Numbered from the stretch's first letter, positions 16,104 to 23,753 are shown. The stretch: 64,000 nucleotides of DNA from DATEOR01 sp046733475 (GCA_046733475.1 JBKPPF010000008.1:1-64000), one strand, 5' to 3'. Notes: a model not told the origin generated them from the letters alone. Made by a program: numbers and translations.

Positions 16104-17018
16104 CTACGGCAGTACCGGCCGCGACCTGAGCAAAAGCCTGGCGGCGAGCGCAACGATGCCGACCCACACCGCGGTCGCGAACGTCACGTGCACGAGAACG
16201 AGGGGCCAGGGGAGGTGCTCACGCCACTGGATGTCTCCGACCGTCATCTGCGCGAGCAGAAGCCCGAGGAGGCCGGCGGCGAACATGAGATCACCCCGCG
16301 CGTCGTTCCGGTGCCAGAGAAGCGAAGCGACGATCCCGACGAAGGCGATGGCGAAGATACCCGTGGCGCCCACGTGGAGGTGTAGCGCGTCCGGAAGGAG
16401 CCCGTAGCGCTTGATCTTCTCCCCGCCCGAGTGCGGGCCGGCGGCCGTGACGAGAGTCCCCGTGACGATCAGGGCGAGCGCGCTCGGCACGAGGACGACG
16501 GCGAGCCAGTTGGCCGCGAGCGGCGGGTGTTTGACGACCCCGCGCACGAAGTCGTGCGCGGCCAGCGCGACCACCACGGCCACTCCGAGCGCAAGCAAGG
16601 AGAGGAGGAAATGGGCCATGACGATCAGCGGGTGCAACTCGACGAGCACGGTGATCCCGCCGAGGACCCCCTGGAGGAGCACGGTCACCGGGAGCGCCCA
16701 CGCCGCCCAGAGAAGCCAGCGCGGAAGCCGCTCGACGCGGGTGGCGCCGATCGCGGCCACAAGCGTGACGAGACCGACGACGAAGCCGACCCCGCGATTG
16801 CCGTACTCGACGAGCGCGTGGAAGTTCTTCTCCGGGAGGAAGGACGAGCCGCAGCGCGGCCAGTTGTCGCAACCGAGCCCCGAGCCGGTGAGGCGCACCG
16901 TCGCGCCCGAGACGACGATGAGGAAGAGCGCGGCCAGCGCGACATAGGACAGCAGGGCGAAGGTCTCCGCGGAGATGGCGAAGCGCGCCCGGGCGACGTG
17001 CGTCGTGTCGGCTTCCAT
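16104..17018 (-). CDS. ctaA: Heme A synthase (COX15/CtaA family)
   Basis: A 304-residue protein with about eight membrane helices. SGATVRLTGSGLGCDNWPRCG at the first extracytoplasmic loop, EYGNRGVGF, ELHPLIVMAHFLLSLL with its conserved His, and DALHLHVGATG in the second half are hallmarks of CtaA. It oxidises heme O to heme A for the terminal oxidase. The ATG overlaps the selD stop (ATGA), so the two are co-transcribed. No oxidase subunit gene lies in this window. Confidence 0.9.
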   Translation of the reverse strand: MEADTTHVARARFAISAETFALLSYVALAALFLIVVSGATVRLTGSGLGCDNWPRCGSSFLPEKNFHALVEYGNRGVGFVVGLVTLVAAIGATRVERLPRWLLWAAWALPVTVLLQGVLGGITVLVELHPLIVMAHFLLSLLALGVAVVVALAAHDFVRGVVKHPPLAANWLAVVLVPSALALIVTGTLVTAAGPHSGGEKIKRYGLLPDALHLHVGATGIFAIAFVGIVASLLWHRNDARGDLMFAAGLLGLLLAQMTVGDIQWREHLPWPLVLVHVTFATAVWVGIVALAARLLLRSRPVLP

Positions 17019-18046
17019 CAGGCCAGAGCCAGGCCGGTTCCCTCGACGACCTGCCCGATGCGGGCGAGCGGAAGCGACGCGCCCGCGAACGCGGCCTCGA
17101 GCACGGCGCCCTTGTCGGCCGGAAGCGAGATGAGGAGGCCGCCGGCCGTCTGCGGGTCGAAGCCGAGCGTGCCGAGCTCCTCCAAAAGGCCCTCGAGCCG
17201 CGCCGCGCCGGCGACGAACTCCCGGTTCCGCAGGTCACCTCCGGTGCGAAGGCCGCGGCGCGCGACGGCCAGCGCGCCAGGGAGAGCCGGGAACGAGACA
17301 GGGTCGAGGACGATGGACACGCCGCTTCGCTCGGCCATCTCGTGTGCATGGCCGAAGAGCCCGAAGCCGGTCACGTCAGTTACCGCGGAAGGCTCGAAGG
17401 GGCGCAGGGTCTCTGCGGCGCGGTCGTTCAGCTCCGTCATCGCCGCGGCGGCCGTCTGCAGGTCCTCCTCCCCCAGGATCTTCTTTCGCACGCCGGTGAG
17501 GACCAGCCCCGTGCCGAGCGGCTTCGTCAGGTACAGGGCGTCACCGGGCCGGGCTCCGTTCTTCCGCCAGATCGCGTCCGGACGCGCCGTGCCGACGACG
17601 GCGAGGCCGTATTTCGGCTCCTCGTCGCGAATGGTGTGCCCGCCTGCGAGTAATGCGCCGGCCTCCTCCACCTTGGCCGCGGCCGCATCGAACACCGCCC
17701 GCACCGACTCGAGCGGAAGCTCTTCCGGGAACGCTGCGACGGAGAGCGCGAGGAGCGGCTTGCCTCCCATGGCGAAGACGTCGTTCAACGCGTTGGCCGC
17801 TGCGACGGCCCCGAAAACCGCGGGATCGTCAACCATCGGCGGGAAGAAGTCCGTCGTGAAGATGAGCGCGCGCTCATCGTCGAGCCGGTAGACGGCCGCG
17901 TCGTCCGCCGGCGAGAGCCCGACGAGGAGGTTCTCCGAATCGGCGGGCGCGAAGCCGGCGAGGAGCTCCTCGAGCCGCCCTGCCGCGTACTTCGCCGCGC
18001 AGCCTCCTCCGGCTTCGAGACCCGCGAGTCGCGCAGTAGTCTCCAC
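17018..18046 (-). CDS. selD: Selenide, water dikinase (selenophosphate synthase)
   Basis: A 342-residue protein of normal SelD length. The N-terminal GGGCAAK carries the catalytic Cys and Lys, followed by SPADDAAVYRLDDERALIFTTDFF (metal/ATP Asp residues), GGHTIRDEEPKYGLAVVG, and DVTGFGLFGHAHEMA. It makes selenophosphate from selenide and ATP for selenocysteine or tRNA selenouridine. GTG 18046 was chosen because the longer frame upstream is antisense to the DDAH gene. No selA, selB or selU is in the window, so the use of selenium here is unknown. Confidence 0.93.
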   Translation of the reverse strand: METTARLAGLEAGGGCAAKYAAGRLEELLAGFAPADSENLLVGLSPADDAAVYRLDDERALIFTTDFFPPMVDDPAVFGAVAAANALNDVFAMGGKPLLALSVAAFPEELPLESVRAVFDAAAAKVEEAGALLAGGHTIRDEEPKYGLAVVGTARPDAIWRKNGARPGDALYLTKPLGTGLVLTGVRKKILGEEDLQTAAAAMTELNDRAAETLRPFEPSAVTDVTGFGLFGHAHEMAERSGVSIVLDPVSFPALPGALAVARRGLRTGGDLRNREFVAGAARLEGLLEELGTLGFDPQTAGGLLISLPADKGAVLEAAFAGASLPLARIGQVVEGTGLALA

Positions 18047-18049
18047 GCG

Positions 18050-18916
18050 GTGGAGGTTACCCCCCGCACGTTTGGGTGTCAGAGCATGACCGGGCGGCTC
18101 GAACGCGTGCTCGTCAAGCCGCCGGCGGCCGGTGCCTGGGCGGCCTGGCGCGCGTACGGCTGGAGGGCGGAGCCCGACCCGGCCGGTCTGGAGGCCGAGC
18201 ACGAGGCCTTTCGAGCAGTCCTCGAGGAGGCGGGCGCCCAGATCGTCCTCGGCCAGACCGGCGGGAGCTCGAACCCGGACGCGATCTACACGTACGACCC
18301 CGCGCTCGTCGCCGATTCCGGCGCCGTACTCCTCATGCCCGGCAAGGAAGGACGCCGCCGCGAACCGGAGGAGGTGGGCGTCGACTTCATGGAGGCGGGC
18401 GTGCCCCTCGCCGGCCAGCTGCGCTTTCCCGCGACCGTAGAGGGTGGGGACACCGTCTGGCTCGACGAGCGCACCCTGCTCGTCGGCCGCGGGTACCGGA
18501 CGAACGACGCAGGCATCCAAGCCCTCCAAGAGCTCCTCCCCGACGTCGAGGTGGTCGGCTTCGACCTTCCCCACTATCACGGTGCCGGCGAGGTCCTCCA
18601 CCTCATGTCCTTCCTCTCGCCGCTCGACGCCGACCTGGCTGTCGTCTACCTCCCGCTCATGCCCGTGAGGCTCGTCGAGCTCCTGCGCGAGCGCGGGATC
18701 GCATTCGTCGAGGTACCGGACGAGGAGTTCGAATCGATGGGCCCGAACGTCCTCGCCCTCGGGCCGCGCGTTGCCCTCGCGCTCGAGGGAAACAACGAGA
18801 CACGGCGACGCATGGAGGCAGCCGGCGTGGACGTGCGCACCTACAAGGGAGACGAGATCTCCCGCAAGGGCGACGGCGGCCCGACCTGCCTCACACGCCC
18901 GCTCCTGCGCGGCTAG
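18050..18916 (+). CDS. DDAH/arginine-deiminase superfamily hydrolase
   Basis: A 288-residue guanidino-modifying enzyme. ATVEGGDTVWLDE (substrate Glu/Asp), EVLHLMSFLSPLD (catalytic His) and GGPTCLTRPLLRG, with the nucleophilic Cys near residue 280, form the catalytic set of dimethylarginine dimethylaminohydrolases. It should hydrolyse a methylated arginine or related guanidine to citrulline. GTG 18050 or ATG 18086 may start it; the latter begins at the conserved RLERVLVKPP. It is head-to-head with selD with only three bases between starts, and its stop shares CTAG with the next gene. Confidence 0.88.
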   Translation: MEVTPRTFGCQSMTGRLERVLVKPPAAGAWAAWRAYGWRAEPDPAGLEAEHEAFRAVLEEAGAQIVLGQTGGSSNPDAIYTYDPALVADSGAVLLMPGKEGRRREPEEVGVDFMEAGVPLAGQLRFPATVEGGDTVWLDERTLLVGRGYRTNDAGIQALQELLPDVEVVGFDLPHYHGAGEVLHLMSFLSPLDADLAVVYLPLMPVRLVELLRERGIAFVEVPDEEFESMGPNVLALGPRVALALEGNNETRRRMEAAGVDVRTYKGDEISRKGDGGPTCLTRPLLRG

Positions 18917-19935
18917 CGGAGCAGGAAGCCGGTCCCGAGCGCGTCCCGCTCGTCGAGCATGAACTCGTGCTCGCCCGTCCTGTAAGCGCTGCCCTCGACC
19001 TCGGTGATCACCGCCGGCCGGCCGGCCACCTCGGCATCCGCGACCACGCGCGCCCAAAACTCCGTCCCGACAATGCTCTCGTGCGCGAGCTCCTCGCCGC
19101 GGGGGAGCTCCCCGTCAGCATCGAGAAGAGCGAGGCGCGCCGACGTCCCGCTCCCGCAGGGCGAGCGGTCGACCTCGCCGTCGGCGAAGACCGTGACGTT
19201 CCGCTGGCGAAGGGGCGGGCCCTCGTCGATCCGCTCGAAGAAGATGACGCCGTAGATGTCGCGGAGCTCCGGCTCGAGCGGATGGACGAACTCCTGCCGA
19301 GTCTCGAGCTCGCGTTTGATCTGGCGGCCGAGTTCGATCAAGCGCGGCAGAGATTCCGTCTGCACGGGAACGGGCGACTCGACGGACGCGTAGAACGCAC
19401 CGCCGAAGGCGACGTCCACGGCGAGGCCTCCCGCCTCGATCCCTTCCCTCTCCACGTAGGAAGGCACGTTCGTAAAGCGCACTCCCTCGACGCGCCCGTG
19501 GCGCACGGAAGCCACCGTCTCGAGCCGGCCGGAGGGCACGTCCACGACGACTGTGGCCTCCGGCTCGGTCACCTCGAGCCGACCGCTCTCGAGCGCCCAG
19601 GTGACCAAGGCGATCGTTCCGTGCCCGCAGGCAGTCGAATAGCCCGCGTTGTGGAAGAAGACGACCCCGAGGTCGGCGCCCTCGTCACTTGGCTCGGTGA
19701 CGAAGCAGCCGTACATGTCGGCGTGCCCGCGCGGCTCGTGGACGAGCAGCTTGCGCACGTCGTCGAGACGCTCGAGCGCGAACCGACGCTTGTCGAGGAT
19801 CGTGGCGCCCTGGAGCGGCGCCACACCGCCGGTCACGATGCGAAACGGCTCGCCGGCGGTGTGGTAGTCGGTCGTGCGAACTACGAGGGCGCTTGCGAGC
19901 CCTTTTCGATTGGCACGTCCACCAGATTTCCCCAT
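18913..19935 (-). CDS. Proline racemase / 4-hydroxyproline 2-epimerase family
   Basis: A 340-residue protein. TTDYHTAGEPFRIV begins the fold. ACGHGTIALV and DRSPCGSGTSARLALL supply both catalytic cysteines, which favours racemase/epimerase activity over the trans-3-hydroxyproline dehydratase subgroup (where the second Cys is Thr). It would act on proline or hydroxyproline. The ATG at 19935 overlaps the sulfurtransferase gene by 55 bases because no other start is available before the conserved region. Free hydroxyproline catabolism is suggested, but no partner oxidase is nearby. Confidence 0.88.
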   Translation of the reverse strand: MGKSGGRANRKGLASALVVRTTDYHTAGEPFRIVTGGVAPLQGATILDKRRFALERLDDVRKLLVHEPRGHADMYGCFVTEPSDEGADLGVVFFHNAGYSTACGHGTIALVTWALESGRLEVTEPEATVVVDVPSGRLETVASVRHGRVEGVRFTNVPSYVEREGIEAGGLAVDVAFGGAFYASVESPVPVQTESLPRLIELGRQIKRELETRQEFVHPLEPELRDIYGVIFFERIDEGPPLRQRNVTVFADGEVDRSPCGSGTSARLALLDADGELPRGEELAHESIVGTEFWARVVADAEVAGRPAVITEVEGSAYRTGEHEFMLDERDALGTGFLLR

Positions 19936-20744
19936 TCCGTCCACGAGCCGTCGTAGTTTCGCACCCGCTCGAAGCCGAGCAGCTCGCTGAGGACGAACCA
20001 CGTGTGTGCGCTGCGCTCGCCGATGCGGCAGTAGGCGGTCACTTCCTTCTCGGACGTGATGCCCTGGCCGCCGTAGAGCTCGCGGAGCTCGTGGGCCGAC
20101 TTGAAGGTGCCGTCGTCGCGGACGGCGCTCGCCCACGGGATGGAGACGGCAGAGGGGATGTGGCCAGCGCGCTGAGCACCCTCCTGCTCGTAGCCCGGCG
20201 GGGCGATCAGCTCGCCCGCGTACTCGCCCGGGGAGCGGACGTCGACGAGGCCACGGTCGTCGGCGCCGAGCCATTCGCGGACCTGGTCGCGGTACGCACG
20301 GATGGACTCGTCCCGCTCCTGGGCGGAGTAGCCCTTACCGGCCGGGGACGGCACGTCGGTCGTCAGCTCGCGCCCCTCGTCGATCCACTTCTGGCGGCCT
20401 CCGTCGAGGATGCGGACGTCGCCGTGCCCGTAGACCTTCAGATACCAGTAGGCGTAGGCGGCGAACCAGTTGTTCTTGTCCCCATAGACCACGACGGTGG
20501 TGTCGTTCCCGATCCCGAGGCCGCCGAGGAGCTGCTCGAAGGTCTCGCGGTCGACGACGTCGCGCTCGACGGGATCCTGCAGGTCCTCGCGCCAGTGGAG
20601 CTTGACGGCGCCCGGGATGTGACCCTCTTCGTAGAGGTCGGGGTTTTCGTCCACCTCCGCGATGACCACGCTGTCGTCGCCCGAATGCTCCGCGACCCAG
20701 TCGCTCGAGACGAGGACGGGCTTCGCGTATCCGTTCTCTGCCAT
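19881..20744 (-). CDS. Two-domain thiosulfate sulfurtransferase (rhodanese)
   Basis: A 287-residue protein with two rhodanese domains. The first ends with DGGRQKW and lacks a catalytic Cys. The second has CRIGERSAHTWF with Cys239; a CR-x-GER[ST] loop is typical of thiosulfate rather than mercaptopyruvate sulfurtransferases. It transfers sulfane sulfur to thiophilic acceptors in the cytoplasm. GGGAGG stands before ATG 20744. A 25-base near-perfect palindrome lies 12 bases further up. It is followed by the hydroxyproline epimerase gene in overlapping arrangement. Confidence 0.9.
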   Translation of the reverse strand: MAENGYAKPVLVSSDWVAEHSGDDSVVIAEVDENPDLYEEGHIPGAVKLHWREDLQDPVERDVVDRETFEQLLGGLGIGNDTTVVVYGDKNNWFAAYAYWYLKVYGHGDVRILDGGRQKWIDEGRELTTDVPSPAGKGYSAQERDESIRAYRDQVREWLGADDRGLVDVRSPGEYAGELIAPPGYEQEGAQRAGHIPSAVSIPWASAVRDDGTFKSAHELRELYGGQGITSEKEVTAYCRIGERSAHTWFVLSELLGFERVRNYDGSWTEWGNLVDVPIEKGSQAPS

Positions 20745-20755
20745 TGCTACCTCCC

Positions 20756-20780
20756 GATCACTTCAATTGTTGAAGCGATC
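20756..20780. promoter_or_regulatory. 25-base palindromic operator upstream of the sulfurtransferase
   Basis: GATC-A-CTTCAA-TTG-TTGAAG-C-GATC: every base pairs across the axis except one position in each arm. The core TTCAA-x3-TTGAA is like ArsR/SmtB-family operators (TCAA/TTGA half sites). It lies in the 72-base gap between the divergent sulfurtransferase and CBS genes and could control either. Symmetry is seen; the regulator is inferred. Confidence 0.5.
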
Positions 20781-20816
20781 CTACACCCTCGTCACGGCCT
20801 CGGCTATTCTCGGTGC

Positions 20817-21197
20817 ATGGGGAGCATCGGGGATGTGATGACGGGTGAAATCGTCGCAGTAGCCCCCGAGGACACACTGGGGGAGGCTGCCGAGCGGATG
20901 GCCGAACAGGGGGTCGGGTCGGCCGTCGTGCTCGATTCCGGCCGCCTGATCGGGATCCTCACCGAGCGCGACCTCCTGAAGGCAGTAGCGGGCCGCGTGC
21001 ACACGAGCGAAGCGCGCGTGCGCGAATGGATGACGGCAGACCCCATCACTGCCTCGGAGTCCGATTCCGCGGACGCGGCGATCAGAACGATGCTCGACAA
21101 CGGCTTCAGGCATTTGCCTGTCGTCGCCGCCGGCAGGACCGTGGGCGTCGTCAGCCTGCGCGAACTGATGCGGGCCGCATTGCAGGTCGACGCCTAG
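20817..21197 (+). CDS. Two-CBS-domain protein
   Basis: A 126-residue protein consisting only of a CBS pair (Bateman module): IGDVMTGEIVAVAPEDTL, SGRLIGILTERDLLKAVA, VREWMTADPITASESDS and RHLPVVAAGRTVGVVSLREL. Such modules bind adenosyl nucleotides or NAD and act as sensors. TATTCT stands seven bases before ATG 20817, implying a leaderless transcript. The gene stands alone, so its partner is unknown. Confidence 0.9.
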   Translation: MGSIGDVMTGEIVAVAPEDTLGEAAERMAEQGVGSAVVLDSGRLIGILTERDLLKAVAGRVHTSEARVREWMTADPITASESDSADAAIRTMLDNGFRHLPVVAAGRTVGVVSLRELMRAALQVDA

Positions 21198-21234
21198 CCG
21201 ACGTTAACCCCGGGTCCGGCATGTCGTTTCCGCT

Positions 21235-21336
21235 CTAGAGGAGCTGCGCCGCAATCATGGCCGCTGCGCCGAGCCAGAGCCCGGCAAGGGTTCCGATCAA
21301 CGGTGCAAGTGGGCGAAGGGAAGGACGCGGTTCCAT
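21235..21336 (-). CDS. 33-residue single-span membrane peptide ORF
   Basis: Thirty-three codons: a Pro/Arg-containing start (MEPRPSLRPLAP), then one hydrophobic helix ending in Leu-Leu. It is the last of three tiny ORFs that follow XRE-TPR regulator 2 on the same strand. No good ribosome binding site precedes the ATG. Translation is therefore uncertain, although the composition is clearly that of a membrane span rather than random GC-rich sequence. Confidence 0.3.
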   Translation of the reverse strand: MEPRPSLRPLAPLIGTLAGLWLGAAAMIAAQLL

Positions 21337-21348
21337 GTCGAAGAAGAA

Positions 21349-21393
21349 TTATCGGCTCGCGCGCCGCAAAACTTCGACGCGGAACTCCAGCAT
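21349..21393 (-). CDS. 14-residue micro-ORF
   Basis: MLEFRVEVLRRASR then stop, preceded by GGAGG four bases before the AAGG-ATG context. It is the middle of three tiny ORFs behind XRE-TPR regulator 2. It might be a leader or signal peptide, but a 14-codon frame is weak evidence by itself. Confidence 0.2.
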   Translation of the reverse strand: MLEFRVEVLRRASR

Positions 21394-21404
21394 CCTTCCT
21401 CCGC

Positions 21405-21500
21405 CTAATGCCCGTCGAAGAACCCGACCCAGTGAGTCTTGCCCAGGAAGGCAGCCACCATCACGAGAAGAACGAGAAGCTGAACTTGACGTGCCGTCAC
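21405..21500 (-). CDS. 31-residue hydrophobic peptide behind XRE-TPR regulator 2, candidate pro-peptide
   Basis: Thirty-one codons from GTG 21500: a short polar start (TARQVQ), a hydrophobic span, then a polar, aromatic end KTHWVGFFDGH. It starts 18 bases after the regulator stop, and the gap holds AAAGGAGGTG, the strongest Shine-Dalgarno in the window, at good spacing. Receptor followed at once by a tiny exported-looking peptide is the classic rap-phr/plcR-papR gene order. The ORF, its ribosome binding site and position are seen; peptide signalling is inference. It could instead be an unrelated small membrane protein. Confidence 0.6.
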   Translation of the reverse strand: MTARQVQLLVLLVMVAAFLGKTHWVGFFDGH

Positions 21501-21518
21501 GCGATTCACCTCCTTTCG

Positions 21519-22859
21519 CTAGAACCGGAAGTCCTGGAGTGCCTCGGCGGCGCGCCGGTACAGATGCGCCGCGGCGAGGTCCTCGCCACGGCGCACGGCC
21601 AAATCGCCCTGAGCGATCCAGGCTGCCGCACGGTGGCTCGCGGAAGAAAGCTGTTCGAAGCTGCCCTCCGCCTCCTTGAACATTGTGTCTGCCTCGTCGA
21701 GCCGCTCCTGGTCGAGGAGGGCGCGGCCGAGGACGAGCTGGGCGTTGCCGATCTCATCGAGGTGGTCGACACGGCCGCCCAGTAGGTCGAGCGCATGCCG
21801 CGCCTGCTCCTCCGCGAGCTTCGGCTCGCCCGTGCGCAGGTGAACCTGCGCGAGGGACGAGACGACGTGGCCGGCGTCGGTGTTGTCGCCGACCTCGAGG
21901 AGAACCCGGTAGGCGTCCTTCAGGTGCTTGATCGCCTCCTGGGGCTTCCCGAGCTGGAAATTCAGTCCGCCGAGGTTGTTCAGGAGCTTGCCGACGTTCG
22001 ACTGGTCGGCGAGCTCCTCGTACTGCGCCTTGGCGCGCTCCGCGTACGAGCGGGCGAGCACCCAGTGCCCGGTGCGCTCGGCGATGAGCGATGCCTGGAA
22101 GTAGTGGTGAGCGACGGTGCGCCGGTCGTTCAGGCTCTCGGCGAGTTCGAGCGCCCGCTCGACGTCCTCGCGCGCAGCTTCCCAGTCGCGCTGGCGCCGG
22201 TAACAGCGGGAGCGCCAACCGAGCGCGTTCGAGCGCAGCCGATCGGCCGGAAGGCCGGAGCGCTCAGAGAGATCGAGTGCCTCGCTCAAGAGCGCGACTG
22301 CGGTGGCGATCGACGAAAGCTTGTAGCGGCAGACGCCCATCCGGTAAAGCACCTCGGCCCGGTCGACGTCGCTGAACGTGGGCGACTCCGTGAGCTGCCG
22401 CGCGCGGTCGAGGAGCCCGACGGCCGCGCGAACGTCACCCAACGACATTCGTGCCCAGCTCTCCGCGAGGAGAGAGCGGAACTCGAGAGACGGAACCGCG
22501 ACCGTGGTGAGCGCGACGCCGAGCTTGTCGATCTCAGCGACGACTTCGTCGTAAGAGTAGGACTCGACCGCTGCCTCCGCGCGGGCGACGACGCTCTCCA
22601 CGCGCTCCCGCTCGCTTGAGGAGACTCCAGTCTCGAGGAACGAAGGGTCGACGCCGAGCCTGCTCGCGAGCCACTCGATGGTCTCGCCCGTCGGACGCGT
22701 CTTCCCGCGCTCGATCTGGCTGACGTACTCCTTCGAGAAGCGCTCGCCGGCGAGCTCCGTCTGCGTCAGCCCGCGCGCGATGCGCATCTGGCGGACGCGC
22801 TCGCCCATTGAAGTGCGGGCGGCTGAGACGGTGTGGGTGGCGGTGAGTTGATCGTGCAT
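21519..22859 (-). CDS. XRE-family HTH regulator with TPR array (copy 2)
   Basis: A 446-residue protein. Residues about 20-75 form an XRE helix-turn-helix (RVRQMRIARGLTQTELAG, SKEYVSQIERGKTRPTGET). The remainder is a TPR superhelix with well-formed repeats (KLLNNLGGLNFQLGKPQEA; ADTMFKEAEGSFEQL). This is the RRNPP receptor architecture. TATAGT (22868-22873) with TTGTGA (22890-22895) gives a promoter whose start point coincides with the ATG, so the message is leaderless. A tiny hydrophobic ORF follows 18 bases after the stop, and a candidate structured RNA is divergent. It is not a close copy of regulator 1 but shares its layout. Confidence 0.85.
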   Translation of the reverse strand: MHDQLTATHTVSAARTSMGERVRQMRIARGLTQTELAGERFSKEYVSQIERGKTRPTGETIEWLASRLGVDPSFLETGVSSSERERVESVVARAEAAVESYSYDEVVAEIDKLGVALTTVAVPSLEFRSLLAESWARMSLGDVRAAVGLLDRARQLTESPTFSDVDRAEVLYRMGVCRYKLSSIATAVALLSEALDLSERSGLPADRLRSNALGWRSRCYRRQRDWEAAREDVERALELAESLNDRRTVAHHYFQASLIAERTGHWVLARSYAERAKAQYEELADQSNVGKLLNNLGGLNFQLGKPQEAIKHLKDAYRVLLEVGDNTDAGHVVSSLAQVHLRTGEPKLAEEQARHALDLLGGRVDHLDEIGNAQLVLGRALLDQERLDEADTMFKEAEGSFEQLSSASHRAAAWIAQGDLAVRRGEDLAAAHLYRRAAEALQDFRF

Positions 22860-22861
22860 CT

Positions 22862-22895
22862 AAGTGAACTATACGGGGAAAAAATTACTTCACAA
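22862..22895 (-). promoter_or_regulatory. Leaderless promoter and operator of XRE-TPR regulator 2
   Basis: On the minus strand TTGTGA (22895-22890), a 16-base spacer and TATAGT (22873-22868) precede the ATG by eight bases. An inverted repeat, GTGAA (22864-22868) and TTCAC (22889-22893), frames the whole promoter core, a plausible autoregulatory operator. Elements are seen; binding is inferred. Confidence 0.5.
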
Positions 22896-22901
22896 GGCTA
22901 C

Positions 22902-22929
22902 TTGACTTCTCGTTCGGCTTGGCTATAGT
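22902..22929 (+). promoter_or_regulatory. Strong sigma-70-type promoter for the candidate RNA
   Basis: TTGACT (22902-22907), a 16-base spacer and TATAGT (22924-22929) form the best consensus promoter on the plus strand in this window. No protein-coding gene follows on that strand for several kilobases; the next gene (TetR) runs the other way. The transcript would start near 22936. Confidence 0.55.
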
Positions 22930-22935
22930 CCGACC

Positions 22936-23160
22936 TACCCCGCATTCCTGCCGGACGCCAGGCAGAGGTGTGCGGGAGGCGCGCCAGATTCCCGGCGACA
23001 CCAACCCGGAGGCATCGGCTGGGCCGCAGAGCCGGAGCTTCCGGGTTGTCGCCTGGAAGGACGCAAAAACATGGACGAAGCTTCGGCCCTCCGGGCTGCT
23101 TCGTCTATCCCTCTAACGGGCGGGTATTCGTATTACCGGCCCCCGCGTCACGACGCGGGA
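22936..23160 (+). ncRNA. Candidate structured non-coding RNA, about 225 nt
   Basis: A strong promoter reads into this stretch, which forms successive stable stems. Stem 1: CCCGCA 22939-22944 with TGCGGG 22971-22976, enclosing CTGCC/GGCAG. Stem 2: GGCGAC 22994-22999 with GTCGCC 23048-23053, continued by AACCCGGA 23003-23010 with TCCGGGTT 23040-23047 and capped by CGGCT/AGCCG. Stem 3: GACGAAGC 23074-23081 with GCTTCGTC 23098-23105. Terminal hairpin: CCCGCGT-CACG-ACGCGGG 23142-23159. Unpaired GGAAGGACGCAAAAAC links stems 2 and 3. It lacks tmRNA, RNase P and SRP RNA signatures that I know. A short frame from ATG 23071 exists but is unconvincing. Structure is seen; identity is unknown. Confidence 0.45.
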
Positions 23161-23753
23161 AGCGGGCCGCGAAGCCAGGCGATCCTGCTTTCTCGGATCG
23201 CGGGCCACGTGTCTTGCAGCAGCGCGCCGACGACCTCGTCCGCCATCGTGAGAAGCCCGAGGGCGATGAAGATCCACGCCTCGGCGTCCGGATTTCGCTC
23301 CGACGCCACCCCGCCCGCCTCCTGCGCGCGCCGGATGACAGCGGCCACGTATTCGTGCACCTCGTGCATGTGCGCACGCATGTAGGCCGCGATCTCGGGA
23401 TCGACAGAGGACTCCGCCAGGGCCTGGACCCAGAGCGGCGAGCTGCGCGGCCGTTCGGCCTCCGACTCGACGAACGCGCGCCCGATCGCGGAGAGCCAGA
23501 GCCCAGGATCGGGCTCTGCCGCAAGTCGATCGGCCCAGAGCTCTTTGACCTCCTCCCAGCTCCAGTCCATGCAAGCGAGATAGAGCGCGCGCTTCGACGG
23601 AAAGTGGCGGTAGAGAACCGGCTCGGTCACGCCCGCGGCGCGCGCGAGGTCGGCCGTCGTCGTGCCGTGGTAGCTCCGCCCGGCAAACAGGCGGCAGGCC
23701 GCGTCGAGGAGCGACGCGCGCCGCTCGTCGGCGGGCAGGCGGATGGTGCTCAC
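23148..23753 (-). CDS. TetR-family transcriptional regulator
   Basis: A 201-residue protein. The N-terminal HTH is typical: RRASLLDAACRLFAGRSYHGTTTADLARAAGVTEPVLYRHFPSKRALY region, residues about 10-57. The C-terminal ligand domain contains several helices with no recognised class. GTG 23753 overlaps the efflux-pump stop (GTGA), so it is the second gene of the pump operon and probably represses it. A TTAGT-x4-ACTAA palindrome stands before the pump gene. Confidence 0.9.
   Translation of the reverse strand: MSTIRLPADERRASLLDAACRLFAGRSYHGTTTADLARAAGVTEPVLYRHFPSKRALYLACMDWSWEEVKELWADRLAAEPDPGLWLSAIGRAFVESEAERPRSSPLWVQALAESSVDPEIAAYMRAHMHEVHEYVAAVIRRAQEAGGVASERNPDAEAWIFIALGLLTMADEVVGALLQDTWPAIRESRIAWLRGPLPAS

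Noticed and set aside
17018..18046. SelD as evidence for a local selenoprotein gene with in-frame TGA
   Set aside because: SelD itself has Cys at the active position, and I found no gene in the window with homology continuing across an in-frame TGA.
18047..19057. N-terminal extension of SelD and large antisense frame over the DDAH gene
   Set aside because: Composition is Glu/Arg/Asp shadow-like, and SelD is full length from GTG 18046.
22936..23160. The candidate RNA as tmRNA, RNase P, SRP RNA or a SAM/cobalamin riboswitch
   Set aside because: None of the conserved motifs of those classes is present as far as I can see, and no plus-strand gene follows for a riboswitch to control.
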